NCBI RefSeq assembly: GCF_001039355.2 | Contig: NW_019774192.1 | Coordinates: 506,744-557,071 of the forward strand | Direction of reading: 5' to 3' | DNA length: 50,328 bases | From: Lingula anatina | Taxonomy: Eukaryota > Brachiopoda > Lingulata > Lingulida > Lingulidae | Shown: piece after piece, positions 10,730 to 23,600 of the stretch | Layout: each line of letters opens with the position of its first letter | How positions within the stretch are numbered: the stretch's first letter is position 1 | Notes under the pieces: generated by a model | Seen by the model: only the letters and a program-made list of their open reading frames with translations | Database searches by the model: none | Told to the model about the DNA's origin: nothing | Program-made: the position numbers and the translations under genes

Positions 10730-10730
10730 N
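10730..10730. other. Single-N assembly join
   Basis: The sequence switches abruptly from mid-satellite to the interior of the duplicated segment (equivalent to 5497). This is probably a contig join, not a real junction. Confidence 0.75.
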
Positions 10731-12651
10731 TTTCTGTTCACACACAAACGCCGTTAGATGCCACATCTTCCTTCCACCAAGGCTGCTCTACAACAATATA
10801 AAAGAAGAGTAGTCTTGCGAGATGAACATATCTGAATCAGCACTACGGTGCCATGTGCTCACACTGGTTGGACTTGTGCGGAACAGTGGACTCTTGTGGA
10901 CAGATTTGCCAGAAGCTATTGTTCTGCCCAGACTTGCTAAAGTGTGCACGTAGGAGCAGATGTAGAGACTGACAATGTACAAAGGTAACTTACTGGATTA
11001 AAAATATGTACATCTTGCTCAGAAGTGTAGTTCCTAGCTAGTTTTATAGATTTTCCTTACTTAATAGACTAACGCAAATTTAAATGCTTGTTGCTAGGGT
11101 AATATGTTGCCTAGCAACTGTGGCTAAGGTTAATTTGGGTTTTGTTTGCCTTAAAATAGTCTAGTGATAGTTCTGAAACCTTGTTATTAGCATTTCTAAA
11201 TAATTTAAACTGGACAAGAAAGGTCTAATTAGGTAATTCACTTCCATAGCAGTGATTGCTAAGCAACACTTTGAAAATTTGGGCACTACCCTTGAAAATG
11301 ACAGTCCAAATAACATTCGTGCCAAGTTCTATGCTTTTTCCCCATTCTGAGCAATTTGGACAATACATAGCAGCAATCATCCAGAATAAAACGCTTTACT
11401 TGTACATGTAAAATTGGAGATTTACTGACGTCATGCTTCATATTATATGTGTTATAGTTGCCGATATGTAGCTCACAACAAGCAATATACGTGTAGTATG
11501 CACCGTGTATGGATGGATGAGGGAGTGAAAGTATTTCTATATATTTATGTTCAATTTTATTAATCATTTCCCTTATAGTAACGTTGCTATATTCTTCTCT
11601 TTTCCATGATTTATTTTTTAAAAAATAATGTCAGTAATTACTACCTTTTTTGCTTTTTCTAGCAAGTAACCTAAATACACCTTCATGGTTTCATTTTAAT
11701 TCTTTTTGTAAATTAATAAAGTTCAAAATTTTCTGTTCACACACAAACGCCGTTAGATGCCACATCTTCCTTCCACCAAGGCTGCTCTACAACAATATAA
11801 AAGAAGAGTAGTCTTGCGAGATGAACATATCTGAATCAGCACTACGGTGCCATGTGCTCACACTGGTTGGACTTGTGCGGAACAGTGGACTCTTGTGGAC
11901 AGATTTGCCAGAAGCTATTGTTCTGCCCAGACTTGCTAAAGTGTGCACGTAGGAGCAGATGTAGAGACTGACAATGTACAAAGGTAACTTACTGGATTAA
12001 AAATATGTACATCTTGCTCAGAAGTGTAGTTCCTAGCTAGTTTTATAGATTTTCCTTACTTAATAGACTAACGCAAATTTAAATGCTTGTTGCTAGGGTA
12101 ATATGTTGCCTAGCAACTGTGGCTAAGGTTAATTTGGGTTTTGTTTGCCTTAAAATAGTCTAGTGATAGTTCTGAAACCTTGTTATTAGCATTTCTAAAT
12201 AATTTAAACTGGACAAGAAAGGTCTAATTAGGTAATTCACTTCCATAGCAGTGATTGCTAAGCAACACTTTGAAAATTTGGGCACTACCCTTGAAAATGA
12301 CAGTCCAAATAACATTCGTGCCAAGTTCTATGCTTTTTCCCCATTCTGAGCAATTTGGACAATACATAGCAGCAATCATCCAGAATAAAACGCTTTACTT
12401 GTACATGTAAAATTGGAGATTTACTGACGTCATGCTTCATATTATATGTGTTATAGTTGCCGATATGTAGCTCACAACAAGCAATATACGTGTAGTATGC
12501 ACCGTGTATGGATGGATGAGGGAGTGAAAGTATTTCTATATATTTATGTTCAATTTTATTAATCATTTCCCTTATAGTAACGTTGCTATATTCTTCTCTT
12601 TTCCATGATTTATTTTTTAAAAATAATGTCAGTAATTACTACCTTTTTTGC
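10731..12651 (+). repeat. 999-bp direct tandem duplication
   Basis: 10731-11652 recurs at 11730-12651 with a constant 999-base offset and almost no differences. The left copy starts exactly at the single N and ends in a T-rich run at 11652, where the sequence jumps back to CTAGCAAGTAACC. Either a very recent tandem duplication or an unmerged overlap at the contig join. Confidence 0.85.
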
Positions 12652-13224
12652 AACCTTTATTATGAATGAAGAAAAGCTAAACGATTGAACTGAAAATGGC
12701 CCCATACACACAATATTTATATTTTAATCTCTACTAGTATATCCTATGTAATTAATAATGGGATGTAAGTCAAATAAAAATACCTTCACAGGAGCAAACA
12801 AGAATACCAGTCTTCACAACCACAAAATTAGTTTCATAAAAAGAATTTATGTGAATTCCTGACTACAATAAAGATTAATAAACGAATAATATGAAACAGA
12901 AAATATGACCTATCGTCAAAGTGAAGAAAATATTATTCAAATAGAAAAAACGATAAAAATAGTAAACTGAACCATATTCTTACTCGAATAATCATAAAAG
13001 TGATAAGAAAAATATTGATTGAGTAGTATAAGTGAAATTGCATTCGTCTACTCCACAATCTGTATTCTTAGGGTGTACAGTAAATAATCATGTGACATGG
13101 AATTTGAAACACCTTCAAAAGAACCCGACCTAATTACTACCAATTGAAAATTAAATGAATATTAATGGTGACGTCATTGATTTTCTGATTTTTTAAAAGT
13201 CTTTGTGTTTTTTATGGTTTGTAG

Positions 13225-13293
13225 AAATCTGAGAATAGTATGGAAAATAAGCCTTCTGTAACCATTCTCGCTTTATGGAGCACTGAACACGAG
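13225..13293 (+). CDS. Second copy of the candidate exon MENKPSVTILALWSTEHE
   Basis: ATG at 13240, 18 codons with the same peptide as 6996-7049, then GAG and the donor GTGAGT at 13294. The acceptor-like TTTGTAG and the CRE at 13169 are kept. One base differs in the upstream part (GAGAATAGT for GCGAATAGT). No downstream exon follows before the gap at 13811. Confidence 0.33.
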
Positions 13294-13379
13294 GTGAGTT
13301 AATTCCCTAAACTTTTTTGTTTAAATTTAAGAAACCTGAATTGGTAATCAATATTGCCCAAATAATCATTAAAGACTTA

Positions 13380-13628
13380 GGCTGCGTTCACATGAAAAAT
13401 CTATTTTCTAAAAATCTTTTTGAGGTATCTTGTGATCACGGTCTGTCGCATGAATACCCCACGGCTTAATTACTGCCAGCGCCGAGAATTAATTACAGCT
13501 TTGGAAGTAACTGGGTTGTGCTGCCTGTAATTACACTGTGGGGTATTTAGGGCACAGACCGTGTTCAAAAGATAACTCAAATAGATTTGTAGATTTTTAG
13601 AAAACAGATTTTTCTTGTGAACGCAGCC
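13380..13628. mobile_element. MITE, TTA target duplication (copy of 7136-7384)
   Basis: Same element and same flanks as 7136-7384; TTA at 13377-13379 and 13629-13631. It was carried here by the segmental duplication. Confidence 0.8.
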
Positions 13629-13810
13629 TTAAATGCCATTTCAGTCATTTGGGGTCCACTGTTGACTCGTGACTATAGATTGATGTTTTTTTTTCTGAAC
13701 GAGATTTACATATTAGACTAATAGAGTTTAATTAATAAAATGTGAATATAATTCTATGTTAATGTAATGATAAAACAGGAGACAGAGAATCACACGCAAA
13801 AAAAAAAAAA

Positions 13811-14023
13811 NNNNNNNNNNNNNNNNNNNNNNNNNNNNNNNNNNNNNNNNNNNNNNNNNNNNNNNNNNNNNNNNNNNNNNNNNNNNNNNNNNNNNNNNNN
13901 NNNNNNNNNNNNNNNNNNNNNNNNNNNNNNNNNNNNNNNNNNNNNNNNNNNNNNNNNNNNNNNNNNNNNNNNNNNNNNNNNNNNNNNNNNNNNNNNNNNN
14001 NNNNNNNNNNNNNNNNNNNNNNN
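13811..14023. other. Sequence gap (213 N) inside poly(A)
   Basis: Ns flanked by A runs on both sides. Any open frame across it is meaningless. Confidence 0.99.
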
Positions 14024-14033
14024 AAAAAAAAAA

Positions 14034-15760
14034 AACGGGGCTGTCAATTATGTGAGAGTCAATTATGGGGCAGTCAGATATTTGAAGGTGGAGTCTAAAT
14101 CAGGTGTCATACTGACAGAATGACTGGGGCAATCAGTTATTTGAAGGTGGAGTCTAAATCAGGTGTCATACTGACAGTATGACAGGGGCAGTCAGTTATT
14201 TGAAGGTGGAGTCAGGATGAGGTGTCATAATGATAGTATTACTGGGGCAGTCAGTTATATGATGGTGGAGTCGGGATGAGGTGTTATAATGACAGTTTGT
14301 CTGGGGAAGTCAGTTATTTGAAGGTGGAGTCAGGATCAGATGTCATACTGACAGTATGACTGGGGCAGTCAGTTATTTGAAGGTGGAGTCAGGATGAGGT
14401 GTCATAATGACAGTATTACTGGGGCAGTCAGTAATTTGAAGGTGCAGTCAGGATCAGATGTTAAACTGACATTATGAATGGGGCAGTCAGTTATATGATG
14501 GTGGAGTCAGGATCAGATGTCTTGCTGACAGCATGACTGGGGCAGTCAGTAATTTGAAGGTGGAGTCAGGATCAGGTGTCATGCTGACAGAATGATTGGG
14601 GCAGTCAGTAATTTTAAGCTGGAGTCAGGATCAGATGTTATACTGACAGTATGAATGGGGCAGTCAGTTATATGATGGTGGAGTCAGGATCAGATGTCTT
14701 GCTGACAGTATGACTGGGGCAGTCAGTTATTTGAAGGTGGAGTCAGGATGAGGTGTCATAATGACAGTATGACTGGGACAGTCAGTTATTTGAAGGTGGA
14801 GTCAGGATCAGATGTTATACTGACAGTATGACTGGGGCAGTCAGTTATTTGAAGGTGGAGTCAGGATGAGGTGTCATAATGACAGTTTGTCTGGGGCAGT
14901 CAGTAATTTGAAGGTGCAGTCAGGATCAGATGTTATACTGACATTATGAATGGGGCAGTCAGTTATATGATGGTGGAGTCAGGATCAGATGTCTTGCTGA
15001 CAGCATGACTGGGGCAGTCAGTAATTTGAAGGTGGAGTCAGGATCAGGTGTCATCCTGACAGAATGACTGGGGCAGTCAGTAATTTTAAGCTGGAGTCAG
15101 GATCAGATGTTATACTGACAGTATGAATGGGGCAGTCAGATATTTGAAGGTGGAGTCAGAATGAGGTGTCATAATGACAGTATGAATGGGGCAGTCAGTT
15201 ACTTGAAAGTGGTGTCAAGATCAGGTGTCATAATGACAATATGACTGGGACAGTCAGTTATTTGAAGGTGGAGTCAGGATCAGATGTTATACTGACAGTA
15301 TGAATGGGGCAGTCAGTTATATGATGGTGGAGTCAGGATGAGGTGTCATAATGACAGTATCACTGGGGCAGTCAGATATTTGAATGTGGAGTCAGCATCA
15401 GATGTCATACTGACAGTATGGCTGGTGCAGTCAGTTATTTTAAGGTAGAGTCAGGATAAGATGTCATACTGACAGTATGTCTGGTGCAGTCAGTTATTTG
15501 AAGGTAGAGTCAGGATCAGATGTCATACTGACATTATGTCTGGGGCAGTCAGTTATTTGAAGGTAGAGTCAGGATCAGATGTCATACTGACATTATGTCT
15601 GGTGCAGTCAGTTATTTGAAGGTGGAGTCAGGATCAGATGTCATACTGACTTTATGTCTGAGGTAGTCAGTTATTTGAAAGTGGAGTCAGGATCAGATGT
15701 CATGCTGACAGTTTGACAGGGGCAGTCAAATGGTGGAGTCAGTAAACCACACTGCCAGTA
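14034..15760 (+). repeat. 59-bp satellite array 3, about 28 monomers, with a 472-bp higher-order unit
   Basis: The monomer is the same as in array 1. A block of distinctive variants (GGTGCAGTCAGG, then ATATGATGGTGG, then GTCTTGCTGACAGCATGAC, then AATTTTAAGCTGGAG) starts at 14441 and again at 14913: 472 bases, exactly eight monomers. This is a higher-order repeat, implying local multi-monomer amplification. Variants with GTCATGC/GCATGAC pairing keep the hairpin; others break it. Confidence 0.9.
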
Positions 15761-17078
15761 TAATATTTAATATCAATTATCTGCTACTCACATCCTCAAT
15801 TAACGCGATGATATGTTTCCTAGTTGTTATGTAATAGTGAAATAAAAACCACCAGGTACATGTACCCTTGTAGCAATGTACACAATTGCTTGAGGGGTCA
15901 CAGTCTTTTTTAGTAGGGGATCAGTATCATACTACATGTAGCAAATGTTTAATTGTAAAGGTCATAGCTTGTGTATTAAAAAAATGTTTTGATTTCTGAC
16001 ATATTCTATATTTTTTCAAGTTGATTCATGGTGCTGTCTGAGCTATTGAAAGAAGTGCTTTGCGGGTTTATTATTTGTACATCCCTCATTCATTCCATTA
16101 TGATTCAAGACAGGCAAAATCTACTTTCAAATGCCATATTTTGCCATTTTTGTTTTTGTCAATAAATTCTGTTTCTTCTGAAGAATTTAATTAGTGTTTG
16201 AGAGTTGAGGTAAAATATGATGGCAACAGGAAAGACGTCGCATATTTAATGAAGAGTTTGAGCCAGCTACAGCATCTCTTTACCGCAAACGTTGAACATA
16301 AAACATTCAAGATGCACATAGTTAAATCGACTTTCCCCGCATTTTATCTACTTCTAGTTTTCATGTACCTACGTGTNAAAGTGGAGTCAGGATCAGATGT
16401 CATGCTGACAGTTTAACAGGGGAAGTCAAATGGTGGAGTCAGTAAACCACACTGCCATTATAATATTCAATATCAATTATCTGCTACTCACATCCTCAAT
16501 TTACGCGATGATATGTTTCCTAGTTGTTATGTAATAGTGAAATAAAAACCACCAGGTACATGTACCCTTGTTGCAATGTACACAATTGCTTGAGGGGTCA
16601 CAGTCTTTTTTAGTAGGGGATCAGTATCATACTACATGTAGCAAATGTTTAATTGTAATAGGTCATAGCTTGTGTATTAAAAAAATGTTTTGATTTCTGA
16701 CATATTCTATATTTTTTCAAGTTGATTCATGGTGCTGTCTGAGCTATTGAAAGAAGTGCTTTGCGGGTTTATTATTTGTACATCCCTCATTCATTCCATT
16801 ATGATTCAAGACAGGCAAAATCTACTTTCAAATGCCATATTTTGCCATTTTTGTTTTTGTCAATAAATTCTGTTTCTTCTGAAGAATTTAATTAGTGTTT
16901 GAGAGTTGAGGTAAAATATGATGGCAATAGGAAAGACGTCGCATATTTAATGAAGAGTTTGAGCCAGCTGACAGCATCTCTTTACCGCAAACGTTGAACA
17001 TAAAACATTCAAGATGCACATAGTTAAATCGACTTTCCCCGCATTTGATCAAATTCTAGTTTTCATGTACCTACGTGT
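15678..17078 (+). repeat. Direct repeat of about 700 bp flanking the single N at 16377
   Basis: 15678-16376 and 16378-17078 are the same sequence with a few substitutions and small indels (for example CCAGCTACAGC versus CCAGCTGACAGC). The left copy ends and the right copy starts exactly at the N. This is the expected signature of two allelic contig ends joined without merging. Confidence 0.9.
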
Positions 17079-17295
17079 CAAATAAAATACTGTATTAATA
17101 GAAAATCAGCATTTAATTTTCATTTAATTCCTGTAACTGGAATCATTATACTTTTTTTATTAAAGGAATATGGTATTATAGTGTTTTTTAAAGCAAGATG
17201 ATATTTTAAAATATGACGAGCCTATAAATATTATAGAAATACTTATCGTTTTTATACTTTCATAATGATCATTTTATTTTTAGGCCAGTGAATAT

Positions 17296-17555
17296 ACAGA
17301 CCTGACAATTAAGAGGGAATATTTCAGTTTCATGTAAAATGCCTTTTTTTTTTCAAAAAAACTAAGATCACATATTAGATATCTGACTGGAGAAGTGTGA
17401 AGTGTCTTTACCAATTAATTGACTACCAAGTCTGTTGGACTACGCATTGTGTAATATGGAGTGGTTTGATTGGATACCAGACGAACTCTGAGGAAGCTCA
17501 TGTAAACAGCAAAACAGCGTCGTTTGTTTCTCTAATGCATTGGGGACTATGCCTT
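17296..17555 (+). mobile_element. 5' fragment of a Tc1-like element
   Basis: Matches the left end of the Tc1-like element inside 27189-29911: ATACAGACCTGACA here versus ATACAGACTTGACA at about 27518, then similar sequence through TGTGTAATATGGAGT, and finally a jump to the AAACAGCAAAACAGCGTCG segment equivalent to about 28160. The middle is deleted. No usable coding sequence. Confidence 0.65.
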
Positions 17556-17790
17556 TAGTACCAGGTATAGCATCAGATAACCCATGTCCACGGTAGATAT
17601 CTATAGGACACCTGGAAAACAAGGTATAGCATCAGATAGGCCATGTCCACGGTAGATATCTATAGGACACCTGGAGTACCAGGTATAGCATCAGATAGCC
17701 CATGTCCACGGTAGGTATCTTTAGGACAGCTGGAGCACCATGTATAGCATCAGATAGGCCATGTCCACGGTAGATACAACATGTATATAT
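17556..17790 (+). repeat. 59-60-bp minisatellite, four copies
   Basis: Units built on GTATAGCATCAGATA, CCATGTCCACGGTAG and ATCTATAGGACACCTGG start near 17563, 17622, 17682 and 17741. It is unrelated in sequence to the 59-bp hairpin satellite. Confidence 0.85.
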
Positions 17791-17859
17791 AGGGCATATG
17801 GAGTAAGTTTTGCTTTGATTCTAACAGCTGTTATACTTGCCTTTGGGCAAGGTCGGTTG

Positions 17860-20250
17860 AAAGACAAAAGAATCATTAAATATTCACCGCATTTCGCATG
17901 CGACGCTAGAAAGTCATGAAGTAAGTACGCAGCAAAGCTTCTTTTTGCCTGTATAGTTTGATCATAAAACAAGTGCTAAATAATTAATTGTGTTTGATCT
18001 AAATTCCTCATGAAGATTATCAAATTTCGCAAATAAGACGCTGTTTTTGAAAATAATTGATTTTATTGAAGAAAATCTGTTAATTTTCTAATGTCAACAA
18101 TTGCACGTAGAATATGATAGATTATGATAGGATGAACGCTCATTCTCCAGATAAAAAACACGTTTTTCTTTTTCTTTATTTCACCGTTATAATGGGCACC
18201 TGCTTAAATTATATAGAGCGTCTCGTTTGGTTTTCTTGTATTTTCTATTAAGCAATAGCATTTGTCAAGGCATTTAACTTTTTATATTCGAAACTTGCTT
18301 ACATATTCCATTTGCATCCTAGCTTCTTCGCAATCATGTTCTTTTCAGGATTTTAATTTTGTCAACAATAGACACTTGTCCAGTTTATATTTCTTTTTCC
18401 TAGGTGTAACATGATTCGACATTACCAGTTCTACATGCTGTATCTTATTTCCACTTGCACTGTATCTCTTGGTAATCCTGAGAAAAAGTGCTTTAGTTCT
18501 TAAGACGAGTCACTGACTACAAATAACTATGAACTTATTTTTGTTGAAAAAAAAACTGTGTCTCTCAACGAGTTCTCAAGTTTTCATATTTTCTCCTCAA
18601 ACTCACCCTTTATTTTTAACATACTGTTCAGTGGGAGATTTAGACGGGGCGGGGGGTCTTGACCTCCTCCTTTCATTTCTGAAAAAAAATTACGCCAATA
18701 GTAAACTCTTGAAATTGGACTTTTGACTAGCTGAATCATAGCACTAAACCATCCTTATGGCACTGTTCGTCCTCTAAAATACTAATTATTTTTGGGGCCC
18801 TTCACCGGGCCTCAAACCCTACGCATATAAGGGTGGGGGTGGGGTTCAGCTTCGCACCCGCAGACCCCCCCCCTCTTCAAACAATCATGGATCCACCCCT
18901 GCCGTTAGTCTATATCTTTCGTATTGTAGATTTTGGGGAGTGTGGTTATTTGTCATAGAAAAATCAATATGTAACTACAGTCAGAGTTTTGTCAGACGTC
19001 CCTGTCATCAGTGATCGACTTCCACTTATGACATGAAGATACACACGTAATGCATTGAAGGTCCCAATTTAATCTGATTCTGCTCAGGGTTTCTACACTC
19101 GCTGTCACCTCTTTATTCTCAAAAAATTTGCTTTCTTTATTATTTATTTCTCATAAATGTATATTCTGTCTTAATATTACGCATTCGCCGCCAGTAGTAA
19201 TGAAGTGAGTAGGCAGCAAAATTCTATTTGCCTGTATAGTTTGAACATAAAAACACTCAGTGCATAAATAATTAAACAATCTTCCCTACGTTTGGTCGTA
19301 TTTCTAGATCTTATTTTTAGGGCAAATGAGACACTGTATTTTGGGAAATAATTGATTATTTTATTGAAATAATTCTCTTCACCTTGTAGTTTCTCATGAA
19401 ACAAATTGCAAGAGAATTATGATGTTTTATAATATGATGAACGGTCATACTCCAGAAAAACATGTTTTTAATTTTCAGTATTTCAACCCTTTAATGGGCA
19501 CCCATTTCAATTATATAATATGCCTCATAAATCGCATATGTTAGTTTTCATATAGTTTCTGTTTATAATATATCATGAAGTACTATGAACACACCTATTC
19601 GACCTGTTTCTGCTCAGGGTTTCTACACTCATGTCAGCCTATTTATTCCCACAAAAGTTTTGCTAACTTTATATATCATTCTCATCTCATTTTCTCTCAT
19701 TATTACGCATTCGACACCAAAAGTAATGAAGTGAGTAGACAGCAAATCTTTTATCTGCCTGTATAGTTTGAACATAAAACACTGAGTGCATAAATAATTC
19801 AACAATTTCCCCTATTTTTGATTTTCTTTATAGAAGTTTATCAATCTCGAAAATGAGACGCTGATTTTTGGGAAATAAATGATCTTTTTTATGAAGTTAT
19901 TCTGTTCACATTTTTTTCTTATGAAAGCAATTGCAAGATATTAATGACATTTTACAATGAGATGTATAGTCACACTCCCGATACACATGTTTTTAATTTT
20001 CTATAATGGGTTGAATTATATAATTTACCTCTTAAATCTCGACTGTTAGTTTTTGTATACTTTGGTGTATATAATATAACATGAAGATACACATGTACCT
20101 GTAGTACTATCAACATATCAACAGACCTATCCAACCGGTTTCTACTCCGGCTTTCTAGCAGTAAACTCGCCACCACCTCTTTATTCTTAAATAATTTTGA
20201 CAATTTCTTCATCATTTCCATCCAATGAATGTATATTTCCTCTCAATATT
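17860..20250 (+). repeat. Degenerate tandem repeat, about 525-bp unit
   Basis: The block CGCATTCGCCGCCAGTAGTA...TGCCTGTATAGTTTGAACAT occurs at about 19181 and again at 19706 (525 apart). Diverged relatives lie near 17890 and 20080, and a tail fragment near 21065. TTTCTACACTC...CACCTCTTTATTC is another shared marker. No conserved open frame. The 18640-18900 portion is G/C-run-rich. Confidence 0.65.
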
Positions 20251-21335
20251 ATTACAATAAATAATGTATTTGAAATCTAAAAGATCAGCGTCGTGTTCTG
20301 TATTAAGACATATAGCTACCTGTTTCTATGCTAACCTGTTTGTGGTAAGGAATAAGTTTACCTGTAACAGTGTATCGGCGTGATGTTGTAGGCTGTCTCT
20401 TTTTCTCTAATTTTCTCTCCCTGTCTCTTAATTCCGTGGTTAAGAATGACAGAGGCTTTTCCATTCTTTTCCCTATTGATGTGTTGTTTGCCAATACCTG
20501 ACTCTAGAAAGAGATCATGTCTTGTCTGCCCCAATACTCCACACAATCAACCGTACCTTGGAACATTATCTTTGCAAGACAGCTTGATTTTGTCACATGC
20601 GCGAACCGTCTGAGAATAGTGTTGACCGGTAGTATTATACTTGAACAACTTTTGAAAGGAAAATGAGAGTTGAATTTAAAACTGCGACTCAATTTACTAT
20701 GTAGCCACTTCTTATCATTTACAGTGTTCTAAATCACATTGAAATTGAAAAAAAAAAATTAAATGAATCATTATCAAATGCTTACCTCAAATTATTGTAT
20801 ATGTCAGTGAATGGATATATATATAATCACCAGCTTTTCTCTATTCTACTCAACGCTAGGAGGAGACGCTTTAATCTGTCAATCTGATTGCATTCAACGA
20901 GAGTCCCCGTGGAGTTATTGCACAGTAGACAGGTCGAGATATTAATGGTAAACGGACCTTTAATCTTCTGGCACCCATGGTTAGGTCCAGATTCCTCTGC
21001 CAATTTAACACCCTGATTTTTGGTTTTGTGTTTATTCTCGTCATGTGAATTGTTAAGAAATATAAACAAGTGCTAAATAATTAACTGTGTTTGATCTTAA
21101 GCCTCAAGTGACCGAGTGGGGTCATTTACGACCCCAGCCATATGATTTAATGTGCCATCTCTTTATTTTTTATTCAAATTTTCTTTCCTTGCATGAGTTT
21201 GTCAGTCTACTTATCCTACACACTTTTACAGTAGTCTTCAGTTTTTTGTAGGGATCAACCAATTAGTGTGGCGTATACATCAAAAACTCTTGTGGGGTAA
21301 TTTATGACCCCAAAGAGATAGTCCGTGGTCCAAAT
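20251..21335. other. Non-coding spacer
   Basis: Several overlapping short open frames on the minus strand (20303-20692, 20827-21069) have no recognisable domain, no clear splice context and no conservation that I can judge. Confidence 0.45.
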
Positions 21336-21344
21336 ACCGAAACC

Positions 21345-22020
21345 CTCCCCCCCCCCTTAGTGATTTTCGGTCACTATGTTTTTCTGATAGCTTAGGTCCT
21401 TAGCTTTTATTTTCTGCTTGTTTGCCATTAAACTGGTGGTGGGTGTGGGTGCTACAGCCGTTGCCATGGTAACACACGGGTTAAAAATTGACATTTCTGA
21501 GCCCAACAAAATCTAAAATATTTCAAATACATAAACTAAATAGAATTCAAAATCGTTCTAGACATGTAGCCTAAGATGTGCACTATACCTAACGATGAAC
21601 AAAATTTTCCAAGATGGCGGCAAATCCAAGATGGCGGCCAATTTTTGCTGTTTTTTCAGAAATTTGGATAATTTTTAATTTTTTAATTCTTATTTAATCA
21701 TTAAAGAATTGCAATATCTGGGATATTTTGATGCACCAGTGTAGCATGGAATCTCTACTTTCTGCCTGTAGTGTTTGTTCAAGGTGCAATCTTTTTATTG
21801 AGATGAAAAATCCTGAAATCCAACATGGCTGCCACAAAACAAGTCTTTTACATGTAGCTGTCCTGTCTGGAAATATGACAGATTTATCATCCCAAATTAT
21901 GTTCTTCATTACTTTTGGTGCACTGAATATAAAAACAGAACCCTTTTCAATTACTTGACTTAATTTGGATTACAATATGGCTTTCAAAATTCAAAATGGC
22001 CGCCAATGACCGTGAATTTA
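21345..22020 (+). repeat. Dispersed ~670-bp unit with YY1-like and X-box motifs, plus orientation
   Basis: The unit runs from a C-rich start (CCCCCTTAGTGATTTT) through GTTGCCATGGTAAC at 21460-21473 and two AAGATGGCGGC motifs (21611, 21628) to CAAAATGGCCGCCAATG near 22000. Its reverse complement recurs at 25860-26490 and 24860-25510, so the region is an inverted cluster. GTTGCCATGGTAAC is an excellent RFX X-box; AAGATGGCGGC is the YY1 consensus. No coding. Confidence 0.75.
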
Positions 22021-22580
22021 CATCTTTGTAACCAGTAGACTAAAAGATGACAGCGATATTCCTAATTTTATCCTAAGTTTGGATGAATACTTATGTTTTA
22101 ATAGTGCTGATCACTACTAGATGTGTGGTCATGCAAAATGATTAAAAAAAAGAAAGATCAAATGGTAAACAATAACCTAGACTAGATAAAAGACCTATAA
22201 TACCCCCCCCCCCCAATANCATGTAGCTGTCCTGTCTGGAAATATGACAGAATTATCATCCCTAATTAAGTTCTTCATTACTTTTGGTGCACTGAATATA
22301 AAAACAGAACCCTTTTCAATTACTTGACTTAATTTGGATTACAGTATGGCTTTCAAAACTCAAAATGGCCGCCAATGACCGTGAATTTACATCTTTGTAA
22401 CCAGTCGACTAAAATATGACAGCAATATTCCTAATTTTATCTTAAAATTGAATGAATACTTATGTTTTAATAGTGCTGATCACTACTAGATGTGTGGTCA
22501 TGTAAAATGATTAAAAAAAGAAAGATCAAATGGTCAACAATAACCTAGACTAGATAAAAGACCTATAATACCCCCCAATA
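21851..22580 (+). repeat. Direct repeat of about 365 bp flanking the single N at 22219
   Basis: 21851-22218 and 22220-22580 are near-identical copies abutting the N, and both end in a C-run followed by AATA. This looks like an unmerged contig overlap. Confidence 0.88.
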
Positions 22581-22844
22581 AATGCAAGTCACTCATATTT
22601 GACCTAAGAAATCACACAAAGTTTCATGTACATGCTAATCACTCACATTTGACATGGAAAAGAAAACTTTTGAGTTGAAATACTAATGTATTCTGTCGCA
22701 TTTGAAAGAAATGGCTGTCAGTGAGTATAGGGGACTATATATTTATGGTCAATATGATACACTCTTGCTAAAAAAATTGATTGAACATTATATTTCAAAA
22801 GATTGTTACTTAGATTGATTTTATTAATCTGAATCCCCCTTTAG

Positions 22845-23600
22845 CGACTTTTATTTACTATTATATATCGCTTACATCCTAAGATCCCATTTTCGGCTTG
22901 TTTTCTATTCAATTAACCCAGCCATTGCCATACTAACAAAGGGGTTCGAAATTGACATTTCTGAGACTAAGAAAATTTCATACATTTCAAATATATTAAC
23001 TTCAACAATAATGTAAACTTAAGAAGACATCTGTATTCGTGGTATGATGGCAAAACATTCTTTGAACATTCAAGATGATGTGATTTTTTTCAAAATTGCA
23101 GCCGGTTTAAGCTGATTTCTAAACCTGTTTCTACTGTAAGTAACTAACGTTGAAAATTTAATAAATTTAATGGGATCGAGAAATGTTAAGTATTTTGATA
23201 TCCATATGGTATTTAGTCTTTAATTACGGCTTATAGTGTTTGTTATTCCTATAATTATCATTTTAAGAACAAAAAAAAATTGAAATTCAAAAAGACCACA
23301 ACAATTCCTGGGTGATTTACTTTGGTATATATTGCTGTCCTATTAAACTTCTAATATTGTATATTGTTCTCTGAAATTGCCTTCTTTCTATCTGGATTTA
23401 TTCTTTTATTCTTTTGTATTTGTTGTTACCTTTTGATGTATTGAATTTTAATAATATGAAGCCAAGATCGTGAACATTTGTAATAACTCAATATGGTCTA
23501 CAAGTATTTAAATTATCGTGCGGTAGATGGCTGAAATTATTTGATCATCTCTTACCATCTATTGGGCACGTTGAATGACACAAAATAGTCTGATTTTGAG
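22845..23600 (+). repeat. Diverged copy of the ~670-bp unit, plus orientation
   Basis: CCCCCTTTAGCGACTTTTAT, GCTTGTTTTCTATTCAATTA and AATTGACATTTCTGAGACTA match the same order in 21345-22020, with heavy divergence. The X-box is degraded to CATTGCCATACTAAC. Confidence 0.55.

Larger units (their letters stand above)
11658..13797 (+). repeat. Segmental duplication, copy A'' (matches 5425-7560)
   Basis: Same order of features as 5425-7560: X-box pair (12105-12117), CRE (13169-13176), candidate exon, MITE and A-run. There are scattered single-base differences. Confidence 0.85.

Noticed and set aside
13767-14123. Open frames across the N run
   Set aside because: Made of Ns, poly(A) and satellite; no coding meaning.
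7601-15760. CRISPR-like regular repeats
   Set aside because: Monomers are contiguous with no unique spacers, and the genome is eukaryotic.
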